Shown here in pieces: positions 1 through 7,730 of a DNA stretch of 22,318 nt. The position numbers were made by a program, and so were the translations under genes. The DNA is from Balneolales bacterium (GTDB lineage Bacteria > Bacteroidota > Rhodothermia > Balneolales > Natronogracilivirgulaceae). The notes below the pieces were generated by a model. It saw only the letters and a list, made by a program, of their open reading frames with translations, did no database searches and was not told the origin of the DNA. How positions within the stretch are numbered: position 1 is the stretch's first letter; the number at the start of each line of letters is the position of its first letter. The stretch spans positions 1 through 22,318 of the forward strand of contig SLQC01000056.1 of NCBI GenBank assembly GCA_007131625.1. The letters run 5' to 3'.

Positions 1-155
1 GTTTTTATCAGGCAAATTGGCCTGCCATTGCAATGCGAGTTCTGCATTGCCTATATTTATGTAAAATGACACGTCAGACTTTTCGGAGTGGACTCATATA
101 TAAGATATTTCTTTATTATGTTGTCACTTAAAACGTAAATAAACGACTAAAAACT

Positions 156-1520
156 ATGAAATTCAATGATAATCCACTCACTAAAGTATTGGTTGTATCC
201 ATTGCCATATTTTCAATACCGGTACTGGCTACTGCTGAATTGATGGAACAGCCACCATTAAATGTATTGATGATTACAGGTGGCGGCTGGCATGACTACG
301 ATACGCAGAAACAAATACTTGAAAATGAAATAGGGAAACGCACTCAAATAGAATTTACCATCGATCATGAGGGCGGGGATGATGCGGAAGCCAAGATATC
401 ACGCCATGAAAACAGTGATTGGGGTTCAGAGTTCGATCTCGTCCTATATAACATGTGTTATAGTCAAGTTGATGATGTTGAGTGGATCGAGCGTATTGTA
501 GATACGCATGTGGAATATCAGCTTCCTGCGGTGATGCTTCACTGCGGTATTCACAATTACAGATCAGATACCATGAGATGGTTTGAGTTTGCAGGCGCCC
601 GATCTCACAGGCACGAATCTCATCGGCCTTTTACAGTCGAAAATATGGAGCCCGGCCATCCTGTCATGAAACATTTTCCACGCACATGGCGCACACCGGA
701 TGGAGAATTGTATGAAATTGCCGAACTGATGATAGGTGCCAGGCCACTTGCCCGTGCCTATGGTGTGGATACCGACCTGTATCATCCGGTTGCCTGGGTA
801 TATGAATATGAAGGTGTACGGGTTTTCAATTCAACCCTTGGCCATCATAACACGACGATGGGCCATGATGTCAATATCAATCTTGTTACCGCCGGTCTTC
901 TCTGGGCTGCCGGCAAACTCGAAGATGACGGAACACCTGCGCCCGGCTACGAAGGAGAGGCAGAGCTTGGCTGGGTATCCATATGGGACAATGAAACTCT
1001 GGATGGCTGGAGAGCCAGTGAGAATACCGAATCTTTCCAGGTAGAAGATGGTAAAATCGTAGTTGACGGCCCGCGCAGTCATCTCTATTACGAAGGTCCG
1101 GTAAACAGCGGGGATTTTATCAATTTTGAATTTAAAACGGATGTGTATACCTATCCGGAAGCTAATTCAGGTGTTTTTTTCCATACGCGTTTTCAGGAGG
1201 AGGGCTGGCCTCAGCATGGTTATGAAGCACAGGTAAATGCAACACATGGCGATCGACGGAAAACCGGCAGTCTTTATGCTGTCAAGGATGTCATGGATGA
1301 TGCTCCGCATGATGATCATGAATGGTACAATTACCATATCATTGTCAATGGCAGGGACATTACATTCAAGGTTGACGGGGAAGTTGTGATGGAGTTTACC
1401 GAGCCGGAAGATCGTGAGGGGACGATCTCTCTTGATCGTGGTACAATCGCACTGCAGGCTCATGATCCCAATAGCCGTATATATTTTCGAAATCTGAAAA
1501 TCAGAACTCATCCCGATTAA
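156..1520 (+). CDS. Secreted ThuA-DUF1080 fusion protein (putative keto-glycoside hydrolase)
   Basis: 454-aa exported protein with two domains. A hydrophobic N-terminal segment ending in LATA-E near residue 28 looks like a Sec signal peptide. Residues about 34-256 resemble ThuA, a class I glutamine-amidotransferase-like fold: it opens with LMITGGGWHDY and contains a central VMLHCGIHNYR stretch. Residues about 272-452 resemble DUF1080, a concanavalin-like beta-sandwich now associated with 3-keto-disaccharide hydrolysis: it opens with WVSIWDNETLDGW and has the NSGVFFHTRF and YEAQVNATHGD blocks. ThuA and DUF1080 are often adjacent genes or fused in Bacteroidota and Planctomycetota, and ThuA has been linked to trehalose and other disaccharide use. 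No clear Shine-Dalgarno precedes the ATG. The nearby polygalacturonase-like enzyme and oxidoreductases suggest glycan degradation, but the substrate is not readable from sequence. Domain assignment is firm; the reaction is inferred. Confidence 0.88.
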   Translation: MKFNDNPLTKVLVVSIAIFSIPVLATAELMEQPPLNVLMITGGGWHDYDTQKQILENEIGKRTQIEFTIDHEGGDDAEAKISRHENSDWGSEFDLVLYNMCYSQVDDVEWIERIVDTHVEYQLPAVMLHCGIHNYRSDTMRWFEFAGARSHRHESHRPFTVENMEPGHPVMKHFPRTWRTPDGELYEIAELMIGARPLARAYGVDTDLYHPVAWVYEYEGVRVFNSTLGHHNTTMGHDVNINLVTAGLLWAAGKLEDDGTPAPGYEGEAELGWVSIWDNETLDGWRASENTESFQVEDGKIVVDGPRSHLYYEGPVNSGDFINFEFKTDVYTYPEANSGVFFHTRFQEEGWPQHGYEAQVNATHGDRRKTGSLYAVKDVMDDAPHDDHEWYNYHIIVNGRDITFKVDGEVVMEFTEPEDREGTISLDRGTIALQAHDPNSRIYFRNLKIRTHPD

Positions 1521-1572
1521 AGTGCAGATAGCAAACCCGTTCATTACATCGCGATTCTGTCGGTTCGCATAG

Positions 1573-1668
1573 CAGTTAGCTTGTGCATCAGTTTACTTGC
1601 GTAACAGTTAGCTTGTGCACCATTTTACTCGTGTAACAGTTAGCTTGTGCATCAGTTTACTTGTTTAG
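1573..1668. repeat. Three-copy 32-bp tandem repeat
   Basis: Three head-to-tail copies with an exact 32-bp period start at 1573, 1605 and 1637. Each begins with the same 15 bases, CAGTTAGCTTGTGCA, followed by a T/C-variable second half. Copies 1 and 3 match except near their ends; copy 2 has a few substitutions. There is no unique spacer between copies, so this is not a CRISPR array. Position downstream of one gene and upstream of the next gives no function. Confidence 0.9.
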
Positions 1669-1734
1669 CAGCCGGATGCTACAGACTTACTTTTTTCATA
1701 AAAGGAAGAGTTACACTAATTTCGTTGCATATTT

Positions 1735-1769
1735 AAAAAAAAATCCGTTACGGCAAAGCTCCGTAGCGG
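1735..1769 (-). terminator. Rho-independent terminator-like hairpin, minus strand
   Basis: CCGTTACGG (1745-1753) pairs with CCGTAGCGG (1761-1769) across a 7-nt loop, with one mismatch or G-U pair. On the minus strand the hairpin is followed by nine T residues, the classic terminator layout. No minus-strand gene lies to its right for several kilobases, so its role is unclear; it could end antisense transcription. Confidence 0.5.
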
Positions 1770-1822
1770 CCTATATACGCTGCAGCAATGTAAAAAGTTA
1801 ACGTACCTAATCTGAGAAAAAC

Positions 1823-3418
1823 ATGAACAGTTACAATTCATCATCAAAATTTAACATACGCAGCTTACCAAAATTTTGCGGCTTATCAAGCATGATGGTG
1901 ATTGCCGGAACAATGCTGTTTACCTGCACAGTACTGGCAGTCAACGGATCTGAGACTACTTCGGCAGCTATGGAAAGACCCGACGTTCCGGATGAGATCG
2001 CTCCATTGGATGCTCCTTTCAGAATGCCATCATTACAACGGCCTCAGTTCCCGGACAGAGAGTGCGATATCAGGGATTATGGTGCCGTTCCGGGTGCGCA
2101 GACAAGTGTGACGAATGCCATTGCCGATGCGATTAACTCGTGCCACGAAGCAGGAGGCGGTAAAGTTGTTATCCCGGAGGGGGAGTGGTTGAGCGGTGCG
2201 ATTCATTTGAAGAGCAATATCAATCTTTATATAGCTGAACAAGCGAATGTATATTTTACCGATAATCTGGAGGAGTATCTGCCACCTGTGATTGTTCGGC
2301 ATGCCGGTGTGGAAGCCTACAACTACTCTCCGTTGATTTATGCACATGACGTTGAAAATATAGCCATCACAGGTCGTGGAGTATATGATGGAAACTGGGA
2401 GTTTTGGCTTGGTTGGGCCCTTGATGCACAAGGAGAAGTCCACCATAGAGATCGCGTTGTGGAAGCGGCAAAACCTCTGGATGAGCGTTATTTTGGAAAG
2501 GGAGCGGGTCGTGAAGGTATGAGACCGCATTTTGTTGAGCTTTGGAAAGCTGAAAATGTTCTGATTGAGGGTCCTACCTTCAAGGATGGTCCTATGTGGA
2601 ATATCCACCTGGTGTATTCAAAAAATGTAATTGTTCGTGATATATCGGTATTAAGTTTACCTACACATAACGGGGATGGCATCGTTGTTGACTCCTCAAA
2701 TGACGTATTGATTGAGTATGTCCATCTCGAAACCAGCGACGATGCGGTGGTGATTAAATCGGGGCTTAATGAGGATGGCAGACTGATTGACATACCGACC
2801 CAAAGGGTGATAGTCCGCAATTTTACCGCCCGGGATGTACGTACCGGAAGCGGCGGAATTGTCTTCGGCAGTGAAACTTCTGGCGGCATCCATGATATAT
2901 ATGTGCATGATGCGGTTTTTGAAGGAAGCGACCGTGGGATCCGTTTCAAATCAGGGCCGGGTCGTGGGTCTTATGTGACAGATATTTATATTCGGGATAT
3001 CACCTTGCGAAACGTGCAACATGAAGCCATTAATTTCAATTTGTTTTATGCGGGGGATGCCGAGCCCGAAATAAGTGCTCAACCGAGGTTCCGTAATATC
3101 TTCATAAGTAACGTGCATGCTGACGGGGCGGATGAAGCCATAAACGGTGCCGGTTTTCCGGGCCAATCCATCCGAAATGTGCATATAGAAAATGCGACTT
3201 TTATAAATATGAATCAGGGGGCTGTATTCAGAACAATCGATGGTCTCCATCTGAATAATATCGAGATTCAAACCTCTGGAACACCTTTGCGACTGGTCGA
3301 TGTGTATAATGTGGAGATGAACGGGATTACCCTGACCGGAGAGCATCCGGAACTTATTATCGAAGGTGATAGCGGGAATATCAATCGGGACGGTGAAGCT
3401 TTGACAGACTGGAAATAG
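1823..3418 (+). CDS. Secreted GH28-family glycoside hydrolase (polygalacturonase-like)
   Basis: 531-aa exported right-handed beta-helix enzyme. A hydrophobic stretch at about residues 24-40 acts as a signal peptide after an unusually long polar N-terminus; an alternative start at Met24/25 is possible. The Pectate_lyase_3-type opening (CDIRDYGAVPGAQ, then AINSCHEAGGGKVVIPEGEW) is present. The GH28 catalytic pattern can be followed: N283-G-D285-G, D306-D307, GSETSGG (349-355, in place of the canonical GHG), and R374-F-K376 as the RIK-type substrate-binding site. GH28 enzymes hydrolyse polygalacturonan or rhamnogalacturonan by inversion using these Asp residues. The missing GHG histidine is common in bacterial exo-type members. 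The next gene segment, a broken lyase-like gene, starts about 12 bp after the stop codon, suggesting a former operon. Family firm; exact bond specificity unknown. Confidence 0.9.
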   Translation: MNSYNSSSKFNIRSLPKFCGLSSMMVIAGTMLFTCTVLAVNGSETTSAAMERPDVPDEIAPLDAPFRMPSLQRPQFPDRECDIRDYGAVPGAQTSVTNAIADAINSCHEAGGGKVVIPEGEWLSGAIHLKSNINLYIAEQANVYFTDNLEEYLPPVIVRHAGVEAYNYSPLIYAHDVENIAITGRGVYDGNWEFWLGWALDAQGEVHHRDRVVEAAKPLDERYFGKGAGREGMRPHFVELWKAENVLIEGPTFKDGPMWNIHLVYSKNVIVRDISVLSLPTHNGDGIVVDSSNDVLIEYVHLETSDDAVVIKSGLNEDGRLIDIPTQRVIVRNFTARDVRTGSGGIVFGSETSGGIHDIYVHDAVFEGSDRGIRFKSGPGRGSYVTDIYIRDITLRNVQHEAINFNLFYAGDAEPEISAQPRFRNIFISNVHADGADEAINGAGFPGQSIRNVHIENATFINMNQGAVFRTIDGLHLNNIEIQTSGTPLRLVDVYNVEMNGITLTGEHPELIIEGDSGNINRDGEALTDWK

Positions 3419-3429
3419 ACCAGTGCAGA

Positions 3430-3785
3430 ATATGTCGCAAAGAATATAATTACTCTGTTCTGATTATTTTATTAACTGCATTTTTAACGTCTGGCTGTCA
3501 GACGGATGACAAAACCGGTTATACACTCGAGGATTAAAAAACGCTTTGAACTGGTACGAGACTATGCCGAGCGGGTTTTTGTTCTGGGAAAGGATCGCTG
3601 GAGCGGAGATAATTCTCGCTTCTGGCCGCTGGCCATCCTGGTACAGGATGCCGTTTTACGTGTTGATCCGGAATTGGCCCCCTCACAAATCGGCAGCCGC
3701 GGTTACATTCATGGCCGAATCGGCAGCTTGATACGGACGACCGACGCAAGTGCAATTTGGGCCGTTCAGCGTTGACGTTATACCG
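3430..3785 (+). pseudogene. Internally deleted, frameshifted copy of the downstream lyase-like lipoprotein gene
   Basis: Degenerate copy of the gene at 3955-5724. In frame with TGT at 3496 the DNA encodes a lipoprotein-like leader ending LTSGCQTDD, matching LATACQTDD of the intact protein. There is no ATG in that frame (an ATA stands near 3430), a TAA stop follows at GYTLED, and a one-base insertion in the next A-run shifts the frame. In the shifted frame (3506-3775) the sequence resumes as LVRDYAERVF and DRWSGDN, then jumps directly to PLAIL, GSRGYIHGR and SAIWAVQR. This joins about residue 61 of the intact protein to about residue 541, so some 480 codons are missing. Similarity continues 10 bp past the stop. 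A short 89-aa product from 3506 is possible but unlikely to function. Confidence 0.9.
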
Positions 3786-3942
3786 CCGGTGTTTTTCAAA
3801 GCGACAGTCCCTCGCGAAAAACACTTCGTTACATTGTGTTGTGAATTTTATATATTCAACGACTAAATACCAAAAAACAATTATCAGTTTATTTTGCCCG
3901 GGTTGTAATGGCAGGATATCTTTTAGAAGATTTAATCATTAT

Positions 3943-3948
3943 AAGGAG
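3943..3948 (+). promoter_or_regulatory. Ribosome binding site of lyase-like lipoprotein gene
   Basis: AAGGAG lies 6 nt upstream of the ATG at 3955. It supports this start over an in-frame ATG at 3757 that lies within the pseudogene tail, and puts the lipoprotein signal at the true N-terminus. Confidence 0.75.
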
Positions 3949-3954
3949 TTCGAA

Positions 3955-5724
3955 ATGGAAAAACGGAGTAGCTATATTTTAGTTTGTATGGTCTTATTTG
4001 CAGGCTTTTTAGCAACAGCCTGCCAGACGGATGACTCAATCGGCTATACGTCTGAGGATGAAAAACGACTTGAACTGGTACGAGACTATGCCGACCGGGT
4101 TCTTGAACAGGGCAGTGATCGATGGAGCGGTGAAAATACGCCACTGCTAATCGATGGCATGAATGTGGATACCGGTGAGCCGGTTGTATGGCGCTATGAT
4201 GGGGAAGAGTTTGTCATTTCCAATATGGCCAACCAGCAGAATTTATTCCGGGTGCTGACGGGGCTGAGCAACCTGACCGATGATTCACAATATGTAGATG
4301 CGGCAACAGCCTCGATCCGGTATCATTTTGATCATCTGGCCGATGAAAGCGGATTACTTCGATGGGGCGGCCACCAATTCATTGATTTGCAAACCCTGGA
4401 ACCTGTAGGTCATTTTGATGCGAATCAGCATGAATTCAAGAATAACTTCCCTTTTTATGAGTTGATGTGGGAAGAAGACCCGGAAGCAACGGCACAGTTT
4501 ATCCGGGCCTTCTGGAATGCCCATATTTTTGACTGGGAAATGCTCGACATGAACCGTCATGGACGCTGGAATCTGGAGTTGGGAGATTTGTGGGATAATG
4601 AATTCGGTAATCCCGAACCCTTTTTTGAAGGTGATGGCTTGACATTCATCAATGCCGGATCAGATCTGATGTATTCGGCCGGCATGCTCTACGGTTTCAA
4701 TGGTGAACAGGGGGCGCTTGACTGGGCACGAAGATTGCATGGAATGTATGTAAATGCGCGTCATCCCGATACCGGTCTGGGCGTCTATCAGTACAGCAGG
4801 ACCCGGCAACGCAACGAACCGATCATACCGATGTCGGATGTCCGGCATACCTATTCCAGCCTTGGTGATCGTGCTGCCAATCAGTTTGGCCCGCATAGTG
4901 AATTTGCCCAGCTGTATGGGGAGGACATCTTTGGCGACATGCCTCGTGAAGGATGGCGCCATTGGGGCGGAACGATTAAAGGCATTTATGTTCGAAACGG
5001 TTTTCTGCTTCTGGATATGGCCGAATCGATGGGTGATGCCGGAGCTTCTTTTTTAGAAGGAACAGCGGATGGATTGAGAGCCCTGGCTGACCAGGCCTAT
5101 TTGCCGGAAGAGAATCACTTTATTCCGATGTGGGCTGATGGAACCGATCTCAGGCCACTCGCTGAAGAAATTGAAAGAATCCCGTATGGTTATTACTGCC
5201 GGCAGGAAAACTGCGATCCGAAATCCCTTTGGAGGCCGCAGGAAGCGGATATGGAGTTTCTAATGACCTATGCACGTGCTTATCGACTTACCGGTGATGA
5301 ACAGTTTTGGGAAATGTCTCGCAATATCGCACAAGGCCTGGGGCTGGGTGAAATCGGACGTACCCCTGGAGAAGGAGTGTCTCTGAATATGAACGCTCCA
5401 GGCTCCGATTACGATGAGATCTTTGCTCTTCTTGAACTCTACCGGGGGTCACAACATCCGGCTTATCTGGAGCGAGCTCGTATTGTAGCGGATCGTATGA
5501 TCGAAGCGCATTATCATAACGGTTATTTTTTCCCCACACCGAACCATGTGAATGCCAATTTCAACCGTATTGAACCGCTGGCCATCCTGTCACTGGATGC
5601 CACTTTGCGTGGGGAACCGGAATTGGTCCCCTCTCATATCGGCAGCCGCGGTTATATACACGGACGATTCGATGGTATGGGACGGACGACCGACGGAAGT
5701 GCAATTTGGGCCGTTCAGCGTTGA
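3955..5724 (+). CDS. Lipoprotein, putative pectate/uronate lyase-like alpha-toroid enzyme
   Basis: 589-aa lipoprotein. A short charged N-terminus and hydrophobic core lead to the lipobox LATA-C23, so it should be anchored to the cell envelope. The mature protein is rich in W, H, D and E and in helical stretches such as NQQNLFRVLTGLSNL, YYELMWEEDPEA-like segments and YARAYRLTGDEQFWEM, with a patterned spacing typical of (alpha/alpha) toroid carbohydrate enzymes. From memory, similar proteins in Planctomycetota and Bacteroidota are labelled pectate lyase; I cannot name the PL family or catalytic residues. A GH28-like gene upstream, separated only by a decayed copy of this same gene, supports a role in pectin or uronan breakdown. 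The start at 3955 is chosen for its AAGGAG and lipobox. Alternative: an unsaturated uronyl hydrolase or another alpha-toroid glycosidase. Confidence 0.7.
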   Translation: MEKRSSYILVCMVLFAGFLATACQTDDSIGYTSEDEKRLELVRDYADRVLEQGSDRWSGENTPLLIDGMNVDTGEPVVWRYDGEEFVISNMANQQNLFRVLTGLSNLTDDSQYVDAATASIRYHFDHLADESGLLRWGGHQFIDLQTLEPVGHFDANQHEFKNNFPFYELMWEEDPEATAQFIRAFWNAHIFDWEMLDMNRHGRWNLELGDLWDNEFGNPEPFFEGDGLTFINAGSDLMYSAGMLYGFNGEQGALDWARRLHGMYVNARHPDTGLGVYQYSRTRQRNEPIIPMSDVRHTYSSLGDRAANQFGPHSEFAQLYGEDIFGDMPREGWRHWGGTIKGIYVRNGFLLLDMAESMGDAGASFLEGTADGLRALADQAYLPEENHFIPMWADGTDLRPLAEEIERIPYGYYCRQENCDPKSLWRPQEADMEFLMTYARAYRLTGDEQFWEMSRNIAQGLGLGEIGRTPGEGVSLNMNAPGSDYDEIFALLELYRGSQHPAYLERARIVADRMIEAHYHNGYFFPTPNHVNANFNRIEPLAILSLDATLRGEPELVPSHIGSRGYIHGRFDGMGRTTDGSAIWAVQR

Positions 5725-5730
5725 CGTTAT

Positions 5731-5772
5731 ACCGCACCCACATCGTAATAAACAGGGCTTGCGGTGTTTTTT
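5731..5772 (+). terminator. Weak terminator-like stem with T-run after the lyase-like gene
   Basis: ACCGCA (5731-5736) can pair with TGCGGT (5760-5765) across a 23-nt loop, and six T residues follow (5767-5772). The stem is short for the loop, so support is modest. The pseudogene has a similar GGTGTTTTT just after its stop codon. Confidence 0.35.
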
Positions 5773-5773
5773 C

Positions 5774-5815
5774 CATATGATCTTCCGGTTGTGATCACAA
5801 CCGGAAGATCATATG
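5774..5815. repeat. 42-bp perfect palindrome
   Basis: Two 21-bp arms with no spacer, beginning CATATGATCTTCCGG and centred on GTGATCAC. Every base pairs. It lies between two convergent genes (lyase-like, +; phosphatase, -). It would form a very strong hairpin in either transcript, so a bidirectional terminator or RNA-stabilising element is likely, though no T-run follows on either strand. A protein-binding site is the alternative. Confidence 0.9.
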
Positions 5816-5861
5816 TTCGCATTTCTGATGAACCGTCGGTTTTTGTATTAACATATCGGGT

Positions 5862-6011
5862 CTACATCTGCGGAACCTTCGGACGAATGGTATAGGTATC
5901 GATCACCTGTCCAGTGTGCAAGACTACTGAACCAACGGACGAATGGTACAGGTACCAATCACCTGTCCAGTGTTCAAGACCTACTGAACCTTCGGACGAA
6001 TGGTTCAGGTA
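5862..6011 (-). pseudogene. Former 3' extension of the phosphatase gene, cut off by a TGA codon
   Basis: Reading the minus strand past the phosphatase stop (TGA, 6012-6014) gives 49 further codons with no stop until TAG at 5862-5864. The final part reads QVIDTYTIRPKVPQM, clearly related to EVFDTYTNHPKD near the end of the phosphatase. The extension consists of tandem-repeat copies. The TGA codon aligns with CGA and TGG codons of the other copies, so a single substitution could have closed the frame. Confidence 0.6.
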
Positions 6012-6085
6012 TCAGTCTTCTGTCCTGTGGCCAACCGATATATCCTTAGGGTGATTGGTATAGGTGTCAAACACCTCTCCGTTTT
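5874..6085. repeat. Four-copy ~56-bp tandem repeat spanning the phosphatase 3' end
   Basis: Copies start at about 5874, 5930, 5987 and 6042. The shared TGGT-A/T-C/T-AGGT core begins at 5888, 5944, 6001 and 6056, giving periods of 56, 57 and 55 bp. Copies 1 and 2 are most alike. Copy 4 lies in the phosphatase coding region and copy 3 holds its stop codon. The three periods add up to 168, a multiple of three, so the outermost copies share a reading frame. Confidence 0.85.
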
Positions 6086-7328
6086 CATCAACCATAATAT
6101 AATCTTGTGTCTCATTGTCCAGCGTGACAATAATGCCATGTCGTACACTTCTGAACTGATCAATATACCACTCATCCTGGCTGTTACCTTCTCTGGTATT
6201 TACACCCCAGGCACCGTCACCGATGTAAACAATTCCATCTTCGGAGATTTCTCCATTTCTTATTGGATGGGTCCTTTTATATGTGTGATCATGGTTTTCA
6301 AAGGCCACCCGAACCCCATATTTTTCAAACAGAGGAACCCAGGTTTCCCGGACATTCGTGATTGTTCCGCCGGTATAACTGCGGTGTGAGGGATAAGCCG
6401 GAACATGATATATTGGGAAAATATGTGTCACATTTCGCCTGGCCCGTTCCCTCAACTCTTTTTCCAGCCATTCAGCCTGCTTACCCCCAATGGGATTGGT
6501 ATGATCAGAGTCCAGTAATACGATGCTCAGATAGTTGCCGAAATCAAGAGTTGCGTACCCCGGTTGTCCCGGAAAAGCAAACAACGTATAGAAGTAGGGA
6601 GCAATCATATTCCGGGAGGCATCATTTTGTACATATTCAGGCAGCCAGGATCTTGCCTCGTTGCGATGGTAGTATCCTCCCAAAACTTCATGATTGCCCA
6701 GAGAGGCTATTATAGGAATAACCCTGCCCTCATCTGTAATCAAACCTTCATAATTGGCCTCAAACCACTCATACCAGCGATAAAGACGGTCAGCCCGGCC
6801 ATCGGCATAGGCAAAATCTCCGCCCCAAAGGACAAAATCGAGGTCATACTGCATAACAGCCCTGTTGGTATTCAACATAAATTCTTTCCTATGACGTGTA
6901 TCGCCCCCGGTGGCAAAAACCATGGGTTTGTCATTCAGGTCTTCCTGCATCGTTCTAAACTGGTAAACCCGTGTAAAACTGCCGGTTTGAAATTCATACG
7001 TGGTAGCCGGCTTCAACCCTGTCAGCTCCACGCGATGTATGATCCGATCCGAATAGGGAAATGCTAATTGATTCGCTTCGGCCGATCTCCAAGTGCGTTC
7101 GTTGAGTTCCCGATACCGGATAGTGCCATCATCTGCCAGATCCTCTTCCGTTTGCCAGTCGACAGTCATAGTGGTTGTCGGATCATACTGCCAGGTTAAT
7201 AGCAGTGCCAGCGGCTCTTCCACATCCTGTGAATTAACTTCTGTGGTTAACAGAACCCAAGGCATTATTATCAGCATCGCAGTCAATCCATATTTATTCA
7301 TAATCAACCAATTGCAAGTTTGAAACAT
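6012..7328 (-). CDS. Secreted purple-acid-phosphatase-like metallophosphoesterase
   Basis: 438-aa exported protein. Residues 1-34 form a signal sequence ending near EVNSQ. Residues about 38-128 form a fibronectin-like beta domain (LLTWQYDP, VELTGLKPATTYEFQTG), as in purple acid phosphatases. The catalytic domain shows the metal-binding series in order: G-D143 (GDTRHR), G-D171-F-A-Y174, G-N212-H213-E, H308-V-P and N-H346-D-H348-T-Y. These coordinate a di-metal centre that hydrolyses phosphate esters. GGAG lies 5 nt before the ATG at 7328; Met10 (7301) would also give a good signal peptide. The gene faces its neighbours on both sides. Its 3' end lies in a tandem repeat that has altered the C-terminus. 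Family firm; substrate unknown. Confidence 0.88.
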   Translation of the reverse strand: MFQTCNWLIMNKYGLTAMLIIMPWVLLTTEVNSQDVEEPLALLLTWQYDPTTTMTVDWQTEEDLADDGTIRYRELNERTWRSAEANQLAFPYSDRIIHRVELTGLKPATTYEFQTGSFTRVYQFRTMQEDLNDKPMVFATGGDTRHRKEFMLNTNRAVMQYDLDFVLWGGDFAYADGRADRLYRWYEWFEANYEGLITDEGRVIPIIASLGNHEVLGGYYHRNEARSWLPEYVQNDASRNMIAPYFYTLFAFPGQPGYATLDFGNYLSIVLLDSDHTNPIGGKQAEWLEKELRERARRNVTHIFPIYHVPAYPSHRSYTGGTITNVRETWVPLFEKYGVRVAFENHDHTYKRTHPIRNGEISEDGIVYIGDGAWGVNTREGNSQDEWYIDQFRSVRHGIIVTLDNETQDYIMVDENGEVFDTYTNHPKDISVGHRTED

Positions 7329-7730
7329 AGATACTCCATTATCAAGTGTTTTGTTGCATCCTCTTTTTTTTTAAGGCCTTATGCTACAAATGCCATATAA
7401 AAACCACAAGAGCGATAAAAAGTGGAGGAATGTGCTATTATCCAGGTGTTATATTGCACACCTTTAGTACCGGACATTAACAGCAAAAAAAGAAGAAAAG
7501 TTTATTTCCAGACGCTTTTTTAAAAGCCATCCAATACTTCAAAAGAAAATCACCTGTCGTCTTTTCCTGGATCAAGTGATTCCATCTTTATTATCGAATT
7601 GGAGAGAAATGTACAGTAAGATTACTCTTTATATATTGACCGTAAAAATGTATTTTTTTACATGCCCGGTTGATGAATACTTTTTTTTGTGATCCAGCCA
7701 AAATCCGATCTGTTTCAGGGTCGCTCAGAA
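7329..7730. other. AT-rich divergent intergenic region
   Basis: 402 bp between the divergently oriented phosphatase and small secreted protein genes; it must carry both promoters. Visible structures are an AGGTGT/ACACCT inverted repeat (7444-7463), which could be a small operator, a GTAAAAA/TTTTTAC inverted repeat near 7642-7661, and long T-runs near 7367 and 7681. No supported ORF or RNA gene. Confidence 0.5.

Larger units (their letters stand above)
1521..1822. other. Intergenic region with tandem repeat and minus-strand hairpin
   Basis: 302 bp between the ThuA-DUF1080 and GH28 genes. It contains a three-copy 32-bp tandem repeat and a stem-loop preceded by nine A residues, both listed separately. 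No convincing ORF or RNA gene is visible. The GH28 promoter probably lies in the last 80 bp, but I see no clear consensus. Confidence 0.6.

Noticed and set aside
1573..1668. CRISPR array
   Set aside because: The 32-bp units abut directly without unique spacers and there are no cas genes.
3430..3785. Programmed frameshifting in the short copy
   Set aside because: The frame change coincides with a stop codon, loss of the start codon and a large internal deletion, so decay explains it better.
3757..3954. In-frame upstream extension of the lyase-like gene from an ATG at 3757
   Set aside because: It starts inside the pseudogene tail, has no signal-like character, and would bury the lipobox. The ATG at 3955 has AAGGAG and gives a proper lipoprotein leader.
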